A stretch of 64,000 nucleotides of DNA from Flavobacterium ichthyis (GCF_009915155.1 NZ_JAABLM010000011.1:1-64000); one strand, 5' to 3'; positions 7,835-17,103 are shown, numbered from the stretch's first letter. Notes: generated by a model from the sequence alone, not told the origin. Translations and numbers: made by a program.

Positions 7835-8764
7835 TTAATTTTGGTTTTGATCAATTTCTGGTCGAACTTTCACTTCTCGAAGTTCTAATCTTGCGGGAGC
7901 TAATCCGGCACGCAAAAATATTTTTTGTCCGATGCTTCCTGCTGTGAAGGATACAAATGCCGTACCTAAACCTCTTGTTCCTTCATAATTTAACATATAT
8001 ATTTTTCGCACCAACGGATATTTTCCTTCTCCCAAGTTGGATTGCGTGGGTTTATAATAATTGTCGTCTTTTGAAATTTTAACATTTTTTACTGCTAAAA
8101 CTTTTAGTTGGTTGGTGAATTTTTGCATTTCGGGCATGGGTTGTGTAATCCAATTGACCCCAACTACCCCAATGTAACCATCATTTTCTGCAATAAATTT
8201 GAGAACTTCATTATTGTTTTTTTGCGAAAAAACATTTGACGGCAAATTTTCTATTCCAGCTTTTTCTTTGAAAAAAGCAACCGTACCGGAATTTGGATTA
8301 TCGAAAACCAAACCTTTAAATTTTGGCAATGGTTTCCCTTTTAAAAAATCAATAATTTGGTCTAACTCAACAATAGAATCCTGAGATTTTTGATTGACAA
8401 CCAAGGCTATTCCGTCGATTCCAATTTGGGTTACAACCGGAACAATTTTTTCTTTTCTGTAAGCATTTTCTTCTCCTGGAGTTAAGGTTCGCGCCATTAC
8501 GATGCGATCTGCTTTTTTTTCCGTGATGAGTTTTACAATTTCAGTTTCGGATTTGGCGATTAAATTTACCGTATCCGGACGACTGCTTTCGAAAACGGCT
8601 TTTACGTCTTCCATTACTGGCATTAACGTTTCGTCAACAAAAAAAGTAATGCTTTCGCCTTGTAATTCGGGGTTGTTGTTTTTATTTTTTTCGCAAGAAT
8701 AAATAAAAAATACAGCGCCAAAAATTACAGTACACAAGGATAAGAATTTTATAGGTTTTTGCAT
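7835..8764 (-). CDS. PstS-like substrate-binding lipoprotein
   Basis: A 309-residue lipoprotein (lipobox FIYSC, Cys24) with a type II periplasmic-binding fold of the PBP-like/PstS superfamily. Recognisable elements are GESITFFVDETLMPVME, the loop RIVMARTLTPGEE, VVTQIGIDGIALVVN and the FDNPNSGTVAFF phosphate-loop-like segment. No Pst permease or ATPase is nearby. It sits in the TonB energisation operon between a small membrane protein and the TPR protein. The ligand, phosphate or otherwise, is inferred from the fold only. Confidence 0.8.
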   Translation of the reverse strand: MQKPIKFLSLCTVIFGAVFFIYSCEKNKNNNPELQGESITFFVDETLMPVMEDVKAVFESSRPDTVNLIAKSETEIVKLITEKKADRIVMARTLTPGEENAYRKEKIVPVVTQIGIDGIALVVNQKSQDSIVELDQIIDFLKGKPLPKFKGLVFDNPNSGTVAFFKEKAGIENLPSNVFSQKNNNEVLKFIAENDGYIGVVGVNWITQPMPEMQKFTNQLKVLAVKNVKISKDDNYYKPTQSNLGEGKYPLVRKIYMLNYEGTRGLGTAFVSFTAGSIGQKIFLRAGLAPARLELREVKVRPEIDQNQN

Positions 8765-8796
8765 ATTAATAAAATATTAAAAAAATGCGAATAGGT

Positions 8797-9024
8797 TTAG
8801 TTTGGTTTTTTCATCAGCCTGACGAACCTGAAAAACGAGTACACAATTAATAGTATTCCAAACGCCAAACGGTATTTGAATTCCATTTCGATTGGAAACT
8901 CTTTCCAAAAAATAATGGCCATTCCCATGAAGAAATAAAGCACGAAAAAGGATATTCCTAAAATAAGAAGAAATCGCTCAAGGAGCGATTTCTGTTCTCT
9001 TTTATTGTGGTTATTATCTGTCAT
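8797..9024 (-). CDS. Small membrane protein of the TonB operon
   Basis: A 75-residue protein with a charged N-terminus and two membrane helices, at about residues 17-40 and 49-66. No named family is recognised. Its ATG overlaps the tonB stop in a TAATG junction, implying translational coupling to tonB. It may be an accessory subunit of the ExbBD-TonB complex (inference from position). Confidence 0.7.
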   Translation of the reverse strand: MTDNNHNKREQKSLLERFLLILGISFFVLYFFMGMAIIFWKEFPIEMEFKYRLAFGILLIVYSFFRFVRLMKKPN

Positions 9025-9848
9025 TACTGAGATTTAATAACTAATCTGATTGGTAAGTTGTAGGATACACGAACTGCTTTTCCGTTTTGAATTCCAGGTT
9101 TCCATTTTGGAGCACCTTTCAACATACGGATGGCTTCTTTTCCTGTTCCATAACCAAGGTCACGCACAACTTTGATATCTGTCAAACTTCCGTCTTTTTC
9201 AACTACAAAGTTTACAAAAACGTTTCCGCTGATATCTTCATCTACTTCAGGAACACGGTAGTTTTTTTGAACGTACTTAGCAAAACCTGCCATTCCTCCA
9301 GGAAATTCTGGAAGCACTTGTACAGAAGTATATACTTTTTGTGGATCTTCTTCTACTACTTTAGCATCTACTTTAATTTCACTTTCAGTACCGTCAAGAA
9401 CTACTTCTCCACCTTCTTTAGCTTTGATATTTTCTGAACCTGATTTTTTAATTTCGGTCACAATTGCCACTTCTTCTTGAACCACTTTTTTGTCCACAAT
9501 AACTGGCGGAACGTATTTTTGAATATCTACGTTACTTTGCGTTTGTTTTTGCACGACTGGTTCAACCACAATTGGTTCTTCAATTGGCGGTGGTGGTGGT
9601 TCTGCAATGTTGGCCAGTACTACTTTTTGGTCTAGGTTTTTTTCTTCTTCCGGCATGTTATCCGAAATCATTTTAGAAATTACCGGAATCAAAACCAAAA
9701 AAGTAAAAATAACTGCGCCAATTAGGAATGCAACCAAGGTTCGTTTACCGCTGTTTTTACGCAATTCGTAAGCTCCGTAAGTTTTGTTACGGCCTTGAAA
9801 AACGTTGTCAATCCAGCTTCCGTGTAATAAGTCTAATTTTGCAGACAT
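9024..9848 (-). CDS. tonB: TonB family energy transducer
   Basis: A 274-residue TonB. A single N-terminal transmembrane helix lies at about residues 33-55. A Pro/Val-rich periplasmic linker follows (EPPPPPIEEPIVVEPVV, about 88-105). The C-terminal TonB domain (about 180-274) has VYTSVQVLPEFPGG and the closing GKAVRVSYNLPIRLVI. It transmits proton-motive force from ExbB/ExbD to outer membrane receptors such as the one at 19.9-21.9 kb. It lies 18 bases after exbD and overlaps the next gene by one base. Confidence 0.92.
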   Translation of the reverse strand: MSAKLDLLHGSWIDNVFQGRNKTYGAYELRKNSGKRTLVAFLIGAVIFTFLVLIPVISKMISDNMPEEEKNLDQKVVLANIAEPPPPPIEEPIVVEPVVQKQTQSNVDIQKYVPPVIVDKKVVQEEVAIVTEIKKSGSENIKAKEGGEVVLDGTESEIKVDAKVVEEDPQKVYTSVQVLPEFPGGMAGFAKYVQKNYRVPEVDEDISGNVFVNFVVEKDGSLTDIKVVRDLGYGTGKEAIRMLKGAPKWKPGIQNGKAVRVSYNLPIRLVIKSQ

Positions 9849-9866
9849 ATTTATTATTTTTTAAAG

Positions 9867-10448
9867 TTATTGCGGAGCGTTATAAATGCTGTTTTGTTCT
9901 AACAACTTAATATCGTCCGGTGTAATATCAACTATCGCATATTTTTTCACTTCCGTGATGGCCATCTCGTCTAAAATATCCACTACATTTTTGTAGTTAG
10001 AATTTTTACTTGGTTTGATAATGATTGTCAAACCGCTTTTTTCTAAATCGGCTCCTTCAGCACGATTTTGAGCGTCAACCATTTTCTTTTTGTTCAAAAT
10101 CAAGTCTCTTACACCTGTTTTACCGTAAGCCGAAACTGTTGGACCATCAAGTGGAGCCGTAGGTTGACCGCTGTACCAAACCAATTTATCATCAGAACCT
10201 AACACTATGGTTAACGTTCTCCAAGCTGGTGTTTCAGGCGGAACCGGATCATCGATTTTCGGTTTATCCGGCAAAGCCAAGTTCATTGACTGTGGTTTAG
10301 ACAACGTTGTGGTTAATATAAAGAACGTAATCAATAAGAATGCCAAATCTACCATTGCAGTTAAATCTACAGTAGGATTTGCTTTTTTACTTCTTACCTT
10401 GCCGCCGCCTTTTTTACCACCGCCGTCGCCGGTATTTAATTCTGCCAT
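9867..10448 (-). CDS. exbD: ExbD/TolR family proton-channel subunit (second copy)
   Basis: A 193-residue ExbD-type protein with a basic, Gly-rich N-terminus (GDGGGKKGGGKVRSKK). One transmembrane helix (about residues 28-48) contains the conserved Asp in TAMVDLAFLLITFF. A periplasmic domain follows, ending in a NYKNVVDILDEMAI block. With ExbB and the other ExbD it forms the stator that energises TonB. The two ExbD copies in tandem are typical of Bacteroidota. They differ clearly, so this is an old duplication. Confidence 0.92.
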   Translation of the reverse strand: MAELNTGDGGGKKGGGKVRSKKANPTVDLTAMVDLAFLLITFFILTTTLSKPQSMNLALPDKPKIDDPVPPETPAWRTLTIVLGSDDKLVWYSGQPTAPLDGPTVSAYGKTGVRDLILNKKKMVDAQNRAEGADLEKSGLTIIIKPSKNSNYKNVVDILDEMAITEVKKYAIVDITPDDIKLLEQNSIYNAPQ

Positions 10449-10471
10449 TTCTTTTAAATATTTTTATTTAA

Positions 10472-11089
10472 TTAAAAATCGTCTTCACTTCTTAATCCTG
10501 TTACCAAGAAAAAGTTGTTTTTGCTTTGTTTTTGCAAAATATCCAATACTTTTTTCACGGTCGGATATTCCTCTTTTGCATCTCCTTTAATGGCGATATC
10601 AAGATCTTTTGAGTGTAAATCTTTGGTTACTTCTCTTGATACTTTGATCCATTCTGCTAATTGGTTGTTGATTGAATCGTAAGGAATTCCGGGTTGTTTT
10701 CCAGGCTCCATACGTTCACTGTTATCCATTGCGATTAGCGTTTTCATTTGTCTGATATCCACACCAAAACCATCGATAAGCGAAAAACGTTCTTTTTCCT
10801 GTTCAGTAAAAGACACTTGGTATTTGTCGCCCATTCTGGTCAATGCTTCTACTCTTAAATCTCTTCCAGTGATTCCGAAAAATACTTTAGAATCAGCAAT
10901 GCTTAACGTTCCCAAATTGTCTTCGGGAAGTTTGGTCTGAACGGTTGACGCTGGAGTTTCAACAGGCAAAGCCTCTGGAACTTTTGCGGTAGCCGTCATG
11001 ATAAAGAAGGACAAGAGCAAGAACGCAACGTCACACATTGCGGTCATATCCACTCTTGAACTTTTCTTTGCCAATTTTATTTTAGCCAT
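10472..11089 (-). CDS. exbD: ExbD/TolR family proton-channel subunit (first copy)
   Basis: A 205-residue ExbD homologue. The membrane helix at about residues 15-37 includes TAMCDVAFLLLSFF with the proton-path Asp. A periplasmic domain follows, with a long insertion compared with proteobacterial ExbD. The C-terminal EEYPTVKKVLDILQ motif is the counterpart of the second copy's KNVVDILDEM. It lies 66 bases after exbB and 23 bases before the next exbD. Confidence 0.92.
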   Translation of the reverse strand: MAKIKLAKKSSRVDMTAMCDVAFLLLSFFIMTATAKVPEALPVETPASTVQTKLPEDNLGTLSIADSKVFFGITGRDLRVEALTRMGDKYQVSFTEQEKERFSLIDGFGVDIRQMKTLIAMDNSERMEPGKQPGIPYDSINNQLAEWIKVSREVTKDLHSKDLDIAIKGDAKEEYPTVKKVLDILQKQSKNNFFLVTGLRSEDDF

Positions 11090-11155
11090 TTGTACTATTA
11101 TTTTTTTTAAGTTGGCCCAACAACGTCAGTCCAAAATTTTGATTACTTTACCTAA

Positions 11156-11986
11156 TTAGTCACGATTTGTAGCTCTTCTGTATGCTTGAGTAATGGTAAA
11201 ACCAGCCTCATCAATGAAGTAAGTTAAAGTATCAATTTTAGAAGTAAAGAAGTTGTAAGCGATTACCGCAACAGCTGAAGTGGAAATACCTGTTAATGTA
11301 TTTACAAGTGCTTCAGAGATACCGTTTGCTAACTCAGCTTGGTCAGGAGTTCCAGAAGTTGCCAATCCAGCGAATGCTTTAATCATACCAGATACAGTTC
11401 CGATAAGTCCAACCAGTGTACCTAATGATACCAAAGTTGAAAGGACCGTTAAGTTTTTCTCAAGCATTGGCATTTCTAAAGAAGTAGCTTGTTCGATTTC
11501 TTTTTGGATAACTTCTGATGCTTTTTCAACATCAAAGTTTTCTCTTTTAACTTCTTGATACTTAATCAATCCAGCTTTAACCACGTTAGCCACTGAACCT
11601 TGTTGTTTATCACAAGCCTCAAGAGCTCCATTGATATCTCCAGCTGCGATTTGAGTTTGTACTTTTTTCACAAATTTTTCAACATCTCCTTTTCCTGAAG
11701 CTTTCCCAATCACGAAAAATCTTTCAATAGAAAAAACGAAAGTCATTAATAATAATCCCATTAAGATTGGCACGATAAATCCTCCTTTATACACCATTCC
11801 TAAATAATCTCCCGCTAACGGCTGGTTTTCATTGCTACCTCCTTGAAAGTGAGACCCATCCCCCATTACGAATTTCCACACTAGGAATCCTACGATAATA
11901 CAAAATACGATTACCAATCCTGCGAAAACATTTGAACTTTTGCTACCTTCTTCTTTCTTAATCGGTGCGTTTGCTACTTGTGCCAT
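11156..11986 (-). CDS. exbB: MotA/TolQ/ExbB proton channel protein
   Basis: A 276-residue inner membrane protein. The extra N-terminal helix lies at about residues 22-42. The first ExbB helix is at about 75-95, in GGFIVPILMGLLLMTFVFSIERF. A cytoplasmic helical segment with LEACDKQQGSVANVVKAGL follows. Two C-terminal helices then form the pore, LSTLVSLGTLVGLIGTVSG and ALVNTLTGISTSAVAVIAYN. It is the first gene of the TonB operon. Its promoter region is the 424-base gap upstream. Confidence 0.93.
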   Translation of the reverse strand: MAQVANAPIKKEEGSKSSNVFAGLVIVFCIIVGFLVWKFVMGDGSHFQGGSNENQPLAGDYLGMVYKGGFIVPILMGLLLMTFVFSIERFFVIGKASGKGDVEKFVKKVQTQIAAGDINGALEACDKQQGSVANVVKAGLIKYQEVKRENFDVEKASEVIQKEIEQATSLEMPMLEKNLTVLSTLVSLGTLVGLIGTVSGMIKAFAGLATSGTPDQAELANGISEALVNTLTGISTSAVAVIAYNFFTSKIDTLTYFIDEAGFTITQAYRRATNRD

Positions 11987-12055
11987 CTTTTAATTTTTAG
12001 TTTTTTAGTTTTAGAATTTAAATTTTGGTTACAGATATTTATTTTATCAGAACGA

Positions 12056-12063
12056 CAAATTTA
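12056..12063 (-). promoter_or_regulatory. -7 box of the exbB operon promoter
   Basis: TAAATTTG on the minus strand matches TAnnTTTG, about 70 bases upstream of the exbB ATG. The 11987-12410 gap holds this and a plus-strand box at 12360. Otherwise it is A/T-rich without a recognisable gene or RNA. Confidence 0.45.
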
Positions 12064-12359
12064 TATTTTTAGTGGATAAAAAAAAATAAAATGTTGTTTT
12101 TTATTCAGTATTAACGATATATTATTATAAAGTTAACTAATAAATAATAGAAAATTTCCCCGTCACGCAAGCGTTTTCGAAACCAATTCCATGAATAACA
12201 GTTGTTTATACAAATATTGAAAATTCTTACCTTATTTTATGTAAACATTAACTAATTTATTTTGGCTTTCTTTTCTATAAAATAGACGATTTTGGGGTTT
12301 TGACCAAAATTATATCTAAAATTTAAAAGAAAAATCATTTCAGAAACTTAAAACAATCC

Positions 12360-12367
12360 TAAATTTG
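12360..12367 (+). promoter_or_regulatory. -7 box of the HerA-like gene promoter
   Basis: TAAATTTG matches TAnnTTTG and gives a leader of about 40 bases to the ATG at 12411. No clear -33 element is visible. Confidence 0.35.
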
Positions 12368-12410
12368 TCACTTTAATTCAATCTATTCACAAAATCTAAC
12401 AATTAGTTTA

Positions 12411-13934
12411 ATGGCAGTACCTAACGCTTTTATCCACCAAATTAATACTGGATACGCCACAAAAGGGGATAATATTATTATTGGAGGCGCCATTTTTAAT
12501 GGTGAAGCCGTACCTGAAACACATATAAAAATTCCATTAAAGACCTTAAACCGCCACGGATTAATCGCTGGAGCAACGGGAACTGGAAAGACGAAAACCA
12601 TCCAAGTGTTGTCCGAACAACTCTCGTCCAAAGGAATTCCAGTATTAATGATGGACATCAAAGGTGATTTTTCGGGAATTGCAAAAGCTGGAATTGAACA
12701 ATCTTTTATCACAGAGCGTCATCAAAAAATTAATTTACCATACCAAACTTCGGGTTTTCCAGTTGAATTGCTGACACTTTCTGAACAAGATGGGGTAAGA
12801 TTAAGAGCTACAGTTTCAGAATTTGGACCTGTATTATTTTCAAGAATTTTAGGGTTGAATGATACCCAATCCGGAGTGGTAGCCGTGATTTTTAAATATT
12901 GTGATGACAAAAAAATGCCTCTGCTCGATTTAAAAGACATCAAAAAAGTCATTAATTTCATTACCGAAGAGGGCAAAACCGAAATCGAACAATTGTACGG
13001 AAAAATTTCAACCGCGACAACCGGAACCATCTTACGCAAAATCATCGAACTCGAGCAGCAAGGTGCCGATTTGTTTTTTGGAGAAATTTCGTTTGAAATT
13101 AGCGACTTAATGCGAATTGACGAAAATGGCAAAGGCTACATTAATATTATACGGCTTACTGATATTCAAGACAAACCAAAATTATTTTCTACTTTCATGC
13201 TGAGTTTATTGGCAGAAATTTATAACGAAATGCCAGAACAAGGAGATTCTGGACAACCCGAATTGGTCATATTTATTGACGAAGCACACCTTATTTTTAA
13301 CGAAGCCAGCAAAGCCCTTTTAGATCAAATTGAAAGTATTGTTAAACTTATTCGTTCCAAAGGAATTGGGATCTATTTCGTAACGCAAAATCCAATGGAC
13401 GTTCCAGCATCTGTGTTGGCTCAATTAGGTTTAAAAATCCAGCATGCACTTCGTGCTTTTACCGCCAATGATAGAAAAGCAATCCGAATGACGGCAGAAA
13501 ATTATCCGTTGTCCGAATTTTACAAAACCGATGAAGTCTTAACTTCGTTAGGAACCGGTGAAGCTTTGGTCACTGTTTTAAGCGAAAAAGGAAATCCCAC
13601 ACCTTTAGCAGCAACCACGATGAGAGCGCCAATGAGCAGAATGGACGTGTTAGCACAAGAAGAAATCAACGAAATAAACCGAAAATCCAAGCTAGTTAGA
13701 AAATACAGCCAAACAATCGATCGCGAAAGCGCATACGAAATCTTAACCAAAAAAATTGAAGAAGCACAGCAGAAAGCCGAACAAGCCACCAAAGAAAAAG
13801 AGGAAGCCAAAGTTGAACGCAAAAAAGCATCTGAACCCATGAGCCAAACCACCAAAAGCATCGTAAAAGTGGTGACAAGCGCTACATTTATCAGAGGATT
13901 TTTTGGCGTGCTGAACAAAATTTTCAGAAAATAA
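12411..13934 (+). CDS. HerA-like / DUF853 family ATPase
   Basis: A 507-residue FtsK/HerA superfamily ATPase of the DUF853 (YjgR-like) family. The Walker A motif is HGLIAGATGTGKTKTIQVL at about residues 49-67. Walker B is LVIFIDEAHLIFNEAS at about 285. A sensor-like YFVTQNP follows. A Glu/Lys/Ala-rich coiled coil (about 440-485) precedes the C-terminus. The family resembles DNA-translocating helicases, but the substrate of DUF853 proteins is not established. It is a stand-alone gene with no nuclease neighbour (compare HerA-NurA or HerA-Sir2), so a defence role is not supported. Confidence 0.88.
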   Translation: MAVPNAFIHQINTGYATKGDNIIIGGAIFNGEAVPETHIKIPLKTLNRHGLIAGATGTGKTKTIQVLSEQLSSKGIPVLMMDIKGDFSGIAKAGIEQSFITERHQKINLPYQTSGFPVELLTLSEQDGVRLRATVSEFGPVLFSRILGLNDTQSGVVAVIFKYCDDKKMPLLDLKDIKKVINFITEEGKTEIEQLYGKISTATTGTILRKIIELEQQGADLFFGEISFEISDLMRIDENGKGYINIIRLTDIQDKPKLFSTFMLSLLAEIYNEMPEQGDSGQPELVIFIDEAHLIFNEASKALLDQIESIVKLIRSKGIGIYFVTQNPMDVPASVLAQLGLKIQHALRAFTANDRKAIRMTAENYPLSEFYKTDEVLTSLGTGEALVTVLSEKGNPTPLAATTMRAPMSRMDVLAQEEINEINRKSKLVRKYSQTIDRESAYEILTKKIEEAQQKAEQATKEKEEAKVERKKASEPMSQTTKSIVKVVTSATFIRGFFGVLNKIFRK

Positions 13935-14042
13935 TTAACAAGAATTTTAAAACGTTTTCGCTAAATTTTATTCTTTAAAAAAAGTTAATAAGTACTCACT
14001 ACTCCCGCATTATTGGTAACTTTACGTGCAAACACCTTTTGT

Positions 14043-15323
14043 ATGAGAACCAAAAAACGAATCATCATTGCGGGAGCCGGTTTTGCCGGACTCACCTTAG
14101 CCGAAGATCTCGAAAACACAGACTACGAAATTTATTTATTCGACCAAAATAATTACCACCAATTCCAACCCTTAATGTATCAGGTGGCAACCGCCAGATT
14201 AGAACCTGCCAGCATTTCTTTCCCGTTGCGAAAAGTTTTTCAGGGTTCAAAAAATGTCAAAATCCGCATTGCCGAAATTTTAGGCGTTAACCCAATCGAA
14301 AAGTACATCGACACCTCAATCGGACAGTTTCAGTACGATTATTTGGTGTTGGCTCATGGTTGCAAAACCAATTACTTTGGCAACAAAGAGTTAGAAAAAA
14401 GGGCTTTCCCGATGAAATCCGTACCCGAATCTATCCAACTTCGCAACCGGATTTTACAAACTTTTGAAGATGCCGTAACCACTCCTCCCGACAATTTACA
14501 ATACATTTTAAACTTCGTAATCGTAGGTGCCGGACCAACAGGAGTTGAACTTGCCGGAGCTTTGGCCGAAATGAAAAAAAATATTTTACCCAAAGATTAC
14601 CCCGACAAAGATTTTTCTAAACTCACCATATATTTACTCGAAGGATCGCCACACGTGCTCAACGCCATGAGTGAAGAATCTAAAAAAGTATCCCGAAAAT
14701 ATTTAGAAGATTTAGGCGTAATTGTCAAAACTTCCACAATTGTAGAAAATTACGACGGTCACACCGTTTCCCTCAAAGACGGCCAAAAAATTGAAGCCAA
14801 AAACGTGATTTGGGCAGCCGGAGTTATCGGCAACAGCATCGAAGGAATTCCCGAAACCGCCATTGCACGAGGAAACCGCATCACCGTCAATAGATTTAAC
14901 GAAATTGTGGATACTCAAGATATTTTTGCCATTGGCGACATTGCTTACATGACCACGCCAAAATACGTAAACGGACATCCGCAATTGGCGGCCGTTGCCA
15001 ACCAACAAGCCCAGCTTTTAGCAAAAAATTTCAAGGCGATGCTAAAAAACAAACCCCGAAAAGAATACGAGTACAAAGACAAAGGTTCGATGGCAACAAT
15101 TGGGAAAAGAAAAGCCGTTGTCGATCTCCCAAGCTTCAGTTTCCAAGGAAGATTTGCGTGGTTCACCTGGATGTTTGTTCACCTCATGCTCATCCTCAGC
15201 GTCAAAAACAAACTCTCCATTTTCATCACTTGGGCCTACAGTTACTTCAGCAACGACTCCACTTTGCGCGTTTTAATCAAGCCCGTCACTCGAAAAGTAA
15301 AGCCGCTAAAAGAAGAAAGATAG
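14043..15323 (+). CDS. ndh: Type II NADH:quinone dehydrogenase (NDH-2)
   Basis: A 426-residue FAD/NAD(P)H oxidoreductase. The FAD-binding GAGFAGLTLAEDL is at about residues 11-23 and the NAD-binding IVGAGPTGVELAGALAE at about 163-179. The FAD-contacting AIGDIAYM is at about 300. The C-terminal hydrophobic region (WFTWMFVHLMLILSVKNK) fits membrane-anchored NDH-2, which passes electrons from NADH to menaquinone without pumping. I take the ATG at 14043, because the in-frame TTG at 14013 adds only an atypical leader. A dispersed repeat lies 80 bases downstream. Confidence 0.88.
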   Translation: MRTKKRIIIAGAGFAGLTLAEDLENTDYEIYLFDQNNYHQFQPLMYQVATARLEPASISFPLRKVFQGSKNVKIRIAEILGVNPIEKYIDTSIGQFQYDYLVLAHGCKTNYFGNKELEKRAFPMKSVPESIQLRNRILQTFEDAVTTPPDNLQYILNFVIVGAGPTGVELAGALAEMKKNILPKDYPDKDFSKLTIYLLEGSPHVLNAMSEESKKVSRKYLEDLGVIVKTSTIVENYDGHTVSLKDGQKIEAKNVIWAAGVIGNSIEGIPETAIARGNRITVNRFNEIVDTQDIFAIGDIAYMTTPKYVNGHPQLAAVANQQAQLLAKNFKAMLKNKPRKEYEYKDKGSMATIGKRKAVVDLPSFSFQGRFAWFTWMFVHLMLILSVKNKLSIFITWAYSYFSNDSTLRVLIKPVTRKVKPLKEER

Positions 15324-15362
15324 TTATTTCGGAATTTGAAGAAATTAATATGAAGTAGGGAG

Positions 15363-15647
15363 TTTGAAATTTGGGTTTTCTTTATTAGAATTTTTAATTT
15401 TCGGGCGTGCCCCTGCGGGTCGGGCTTTCGCCACTCGCTGTTTTTTCGGCTCCACTTCGTTCCACCAAAAAAAAACGAGCTCAAACAAAGGCTCAATCCC
15501 TCACGCACAACTGCAAGCCGGAAGTTTTAAAACCACTTCCAACCCTTGAAATTTGGGATTTTTCTATTGGAATTGCGACTGCAAGGGTTTCTCGCAAAGT
15601 CGGAAAGCCGCCAAACTTTTAGAATTTGGAATTTCTCCACTAGACTT
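15363..15647. repeat. Intergenic repeat-rich stretch with imperfect direct repeats
   Basis: The gap between the convergent ndh and kmo genes holds a family B hairpin element (15403-15507). It is bracketed by two imperfect copies of TTGAAATTTGGG with its flanks (about 15364-15392 and 15546-15574). A further TTAGAATTTGGAATTTCT lies near 15620. No gene is supported here. Confidence 0.5.
15403..15507 (+). repeat. Dispersed hairpin repeat, family B copy 1
   Basis: The element has an outer block GGGCGTGCCC, a short hairpin (CCC-CTGC-GGG), TCGGGCTTTCGC, a long A/T hairpin closed by CTCG/CGAG, then GGCTCAATCCCTCACGCA. Copies lie at 38545-38688 and, inverted, at 49776-49873. It follows the co-oriented ndh gene by 80 bases. 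Confidence 0.7.
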
Positions 15648-16997
15648 TTATATTTTTTTCTCCAACAATTCCAAGATTCTGGCCTCCGTTTCAGGAGCGT
15701 TCCACTTTTGCTCGATATTTTGCGTTTGTAAAATTTCCTCCATGATTTGATTTTGGAAATCGCCAATTTTCAACGCTTCAGAATACGGATTTAAGCTAAA
15801 TGTAACCCTGCTATACAACGGCAACCATTTTTCAGGATGCTTTTCGGAAAACCATTTTTCTATTTTTTTCTGTAATAAAAATTTTTCGTCAGCTGTTTTT
15901 GAGCTCATTTCCATAAAATTGCGGTAGGAAAGTTCTGCAATCGCATCGGTATTGGGTTTTCTGCTTTTTTCGTATTCTTTAAAGATGGTTTCCCAATCAT
16001 TTTCGTATTGGTTCATCAAATTATTTAAAACCGTAATATCCTCAAAACCGGCATTCATACCGTGTCCATAAAACGGAACGATGGCGTGACAAGCATCACC
16101 AATTAATGCGACTTTGTCCGTAGAGGTCCAAGGATAACATTTCATCGTGACCAAATAACTGGTTGGGTTTTTAAAAAAATCTTCAACTAAATTGGGAATC
16201 ACTTCTTTGGTATCCGGAAAATGTTTGGCAAAAAATGCAACCAAAAGATTTTTATCAGTAAGATTTTCAAAAGAATTTGCGCCCTCGTGCGGCATGAACA
16301 AAGTACAAGTAAAACTACCGTCAGGATTGGCTAGAGCCATGAGCATAAATTCGCCTCGAGGCCAAATGTGTAGTGAATTTTTATCGAGTTTGTGCGAACC
16401 ATCTGCATTGGCGGGAATATGTAATTCTTTGTAGCCTAATTTTAAAAATTCTTGCGAATAATTAAACATGCTTTGGCGTTGCATCCTATGACGAACTCGG
16501 GAAAAAGCGCCATCGGCCCCAAATATTTTATCGTATTTATGTTCTGTCCATTCGCCTCTTTCGGTTTCCCCAATTTGCAACGATGGAACGGTTAGATTCA
16601 CGTCCCATACTTTTTGGTCAAAGAAAAATTCAACACCAGCTTCTTCGGCAAGATCAATCATTCTACGATTTAAAATTCCTCTTGACAATGAAAAAATCGC
16701 TTCCCCGTCTTGACCGTAATATTGATAATTAAGTGGTTTTCCGGCCATATGAATGGCACGTTTGTCAACCGGAATTCCAATTTTTTTTATTTCGTCGTCT
16801 AACCCAATGTCACGCAAGGCTTTCCAACCACGATTGGACATCACGAGGTTAATGGATCGTCCTGAGAATTGAATTTTTCGAATATCCGGACTTCTGTCAA
16901 AAACATGAACTGTATGTCCGGCTTTTTTAAGGTATATCGCTAAAAGTGTTCCGACCAAACCAGAACCCACTACTGCGATTTTTAAAGGATCTTGCAT
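15648..16997 (-). CDS. kmo: Kynurenine 3-monooxygenase (FAD-dependent)
   Basis: A 449-residue flavoprotein hydroxylase. It would convert L-kynurenine to 3-hydroxykynurenine in tryptophan breakdown or de novo NAD synthesis. The FAD-binding VVGSGLVGTLLAIYLKKAG is near the N-terminus. QFSGRSINLVMSNRGWKAL (about residues 45-63) is typical of KMO. GADGAFSRVR is the DG motif at about 165, and GDACHAIVPFYGHGMNAGFED (FAD GD motif) is at about 300. I choose ATG 16997 over an upstream GTG because that GTG overlaps the TATTTTTG promoter box. No other kynurenine-pathway gene is adjacent. Confidence 0.9.
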   Translation of the reverse strand: MQDPLKIAVVGSGLVGTLLAIYLKKAGHTVHVFDRSPDIRKIQFSGRSINLVMSNRGWKALRDIGLDDEIKKIGIPVDKRAIHMAGKPLNYQYYGQDGEAIFSLSRGILNRRMIDLAEEAGVEFFFDQKVWDVNLTVPSLQIGETERGEWTEHKYDKIFGADGAFSRVRHRMQRQSMFNYSQEFLKLGYKELHIPANADGSHKLDKNSLHIWPRGEFMLMALANPDGSFTCTLFMPHEGANSFENLTDKNLLVAFFAKHFPDTKEVIPNLVEDFFKNPTSYLVTMKCYPWTSTDKVALIGDACHAIVPFYGHGMNAGFEDITVLNNLMNQYENDWETIFKEYEKSRKPNTDAIAELSYRNFMEMSSKTADEKFLLQKKIEKWFSEKHPEKWLPLYSRVTFSLNPYSEALKIGDFQNQIMEEILQTQNIEQKWNAPETEARILELLEKKI

Positions 16998-17005
16998 TGA
17001 AAGCA

Positions 17006-17013
17006 CAAAAATA
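17006..17013 (-). promoter_or_regulatory. -7 box of kmo promoter
   Basis: TATTTTTG on the minus strand lies only 8 bases before the chosen ATG, so the mRNA leader would be very short. It argues against the GTG start that overlaps the box. Confidence 0.35.
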
Positions 17014-17103
17014 TATGAACTTCAAATTTAAGAAATTTATTTAGATGCTCGGGAATTTTAAAAAGAGATTGTTATTTACTTACTACATTTTTCTTACCTA
17101 AGT

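Noticed and set aside
7835..8764. PstS of a phosphate ABC importer
   Set aside because: No pstC, pstA, pstB or phoU gene is present nearby; only the binding-protein fold can be claimed.
12411..13934. HerA-based antiviral defence system
   Set aside because: The protein is a DUF853 ATPase standing alone; no NurA, Sir2 or DUF4297 partner is adjacent.
17004..17006. GTG as the kmo start codon
   Set aside because: It overlaps a TATTTTTG promoter box; the ATG at 16995-16997 is preferred.
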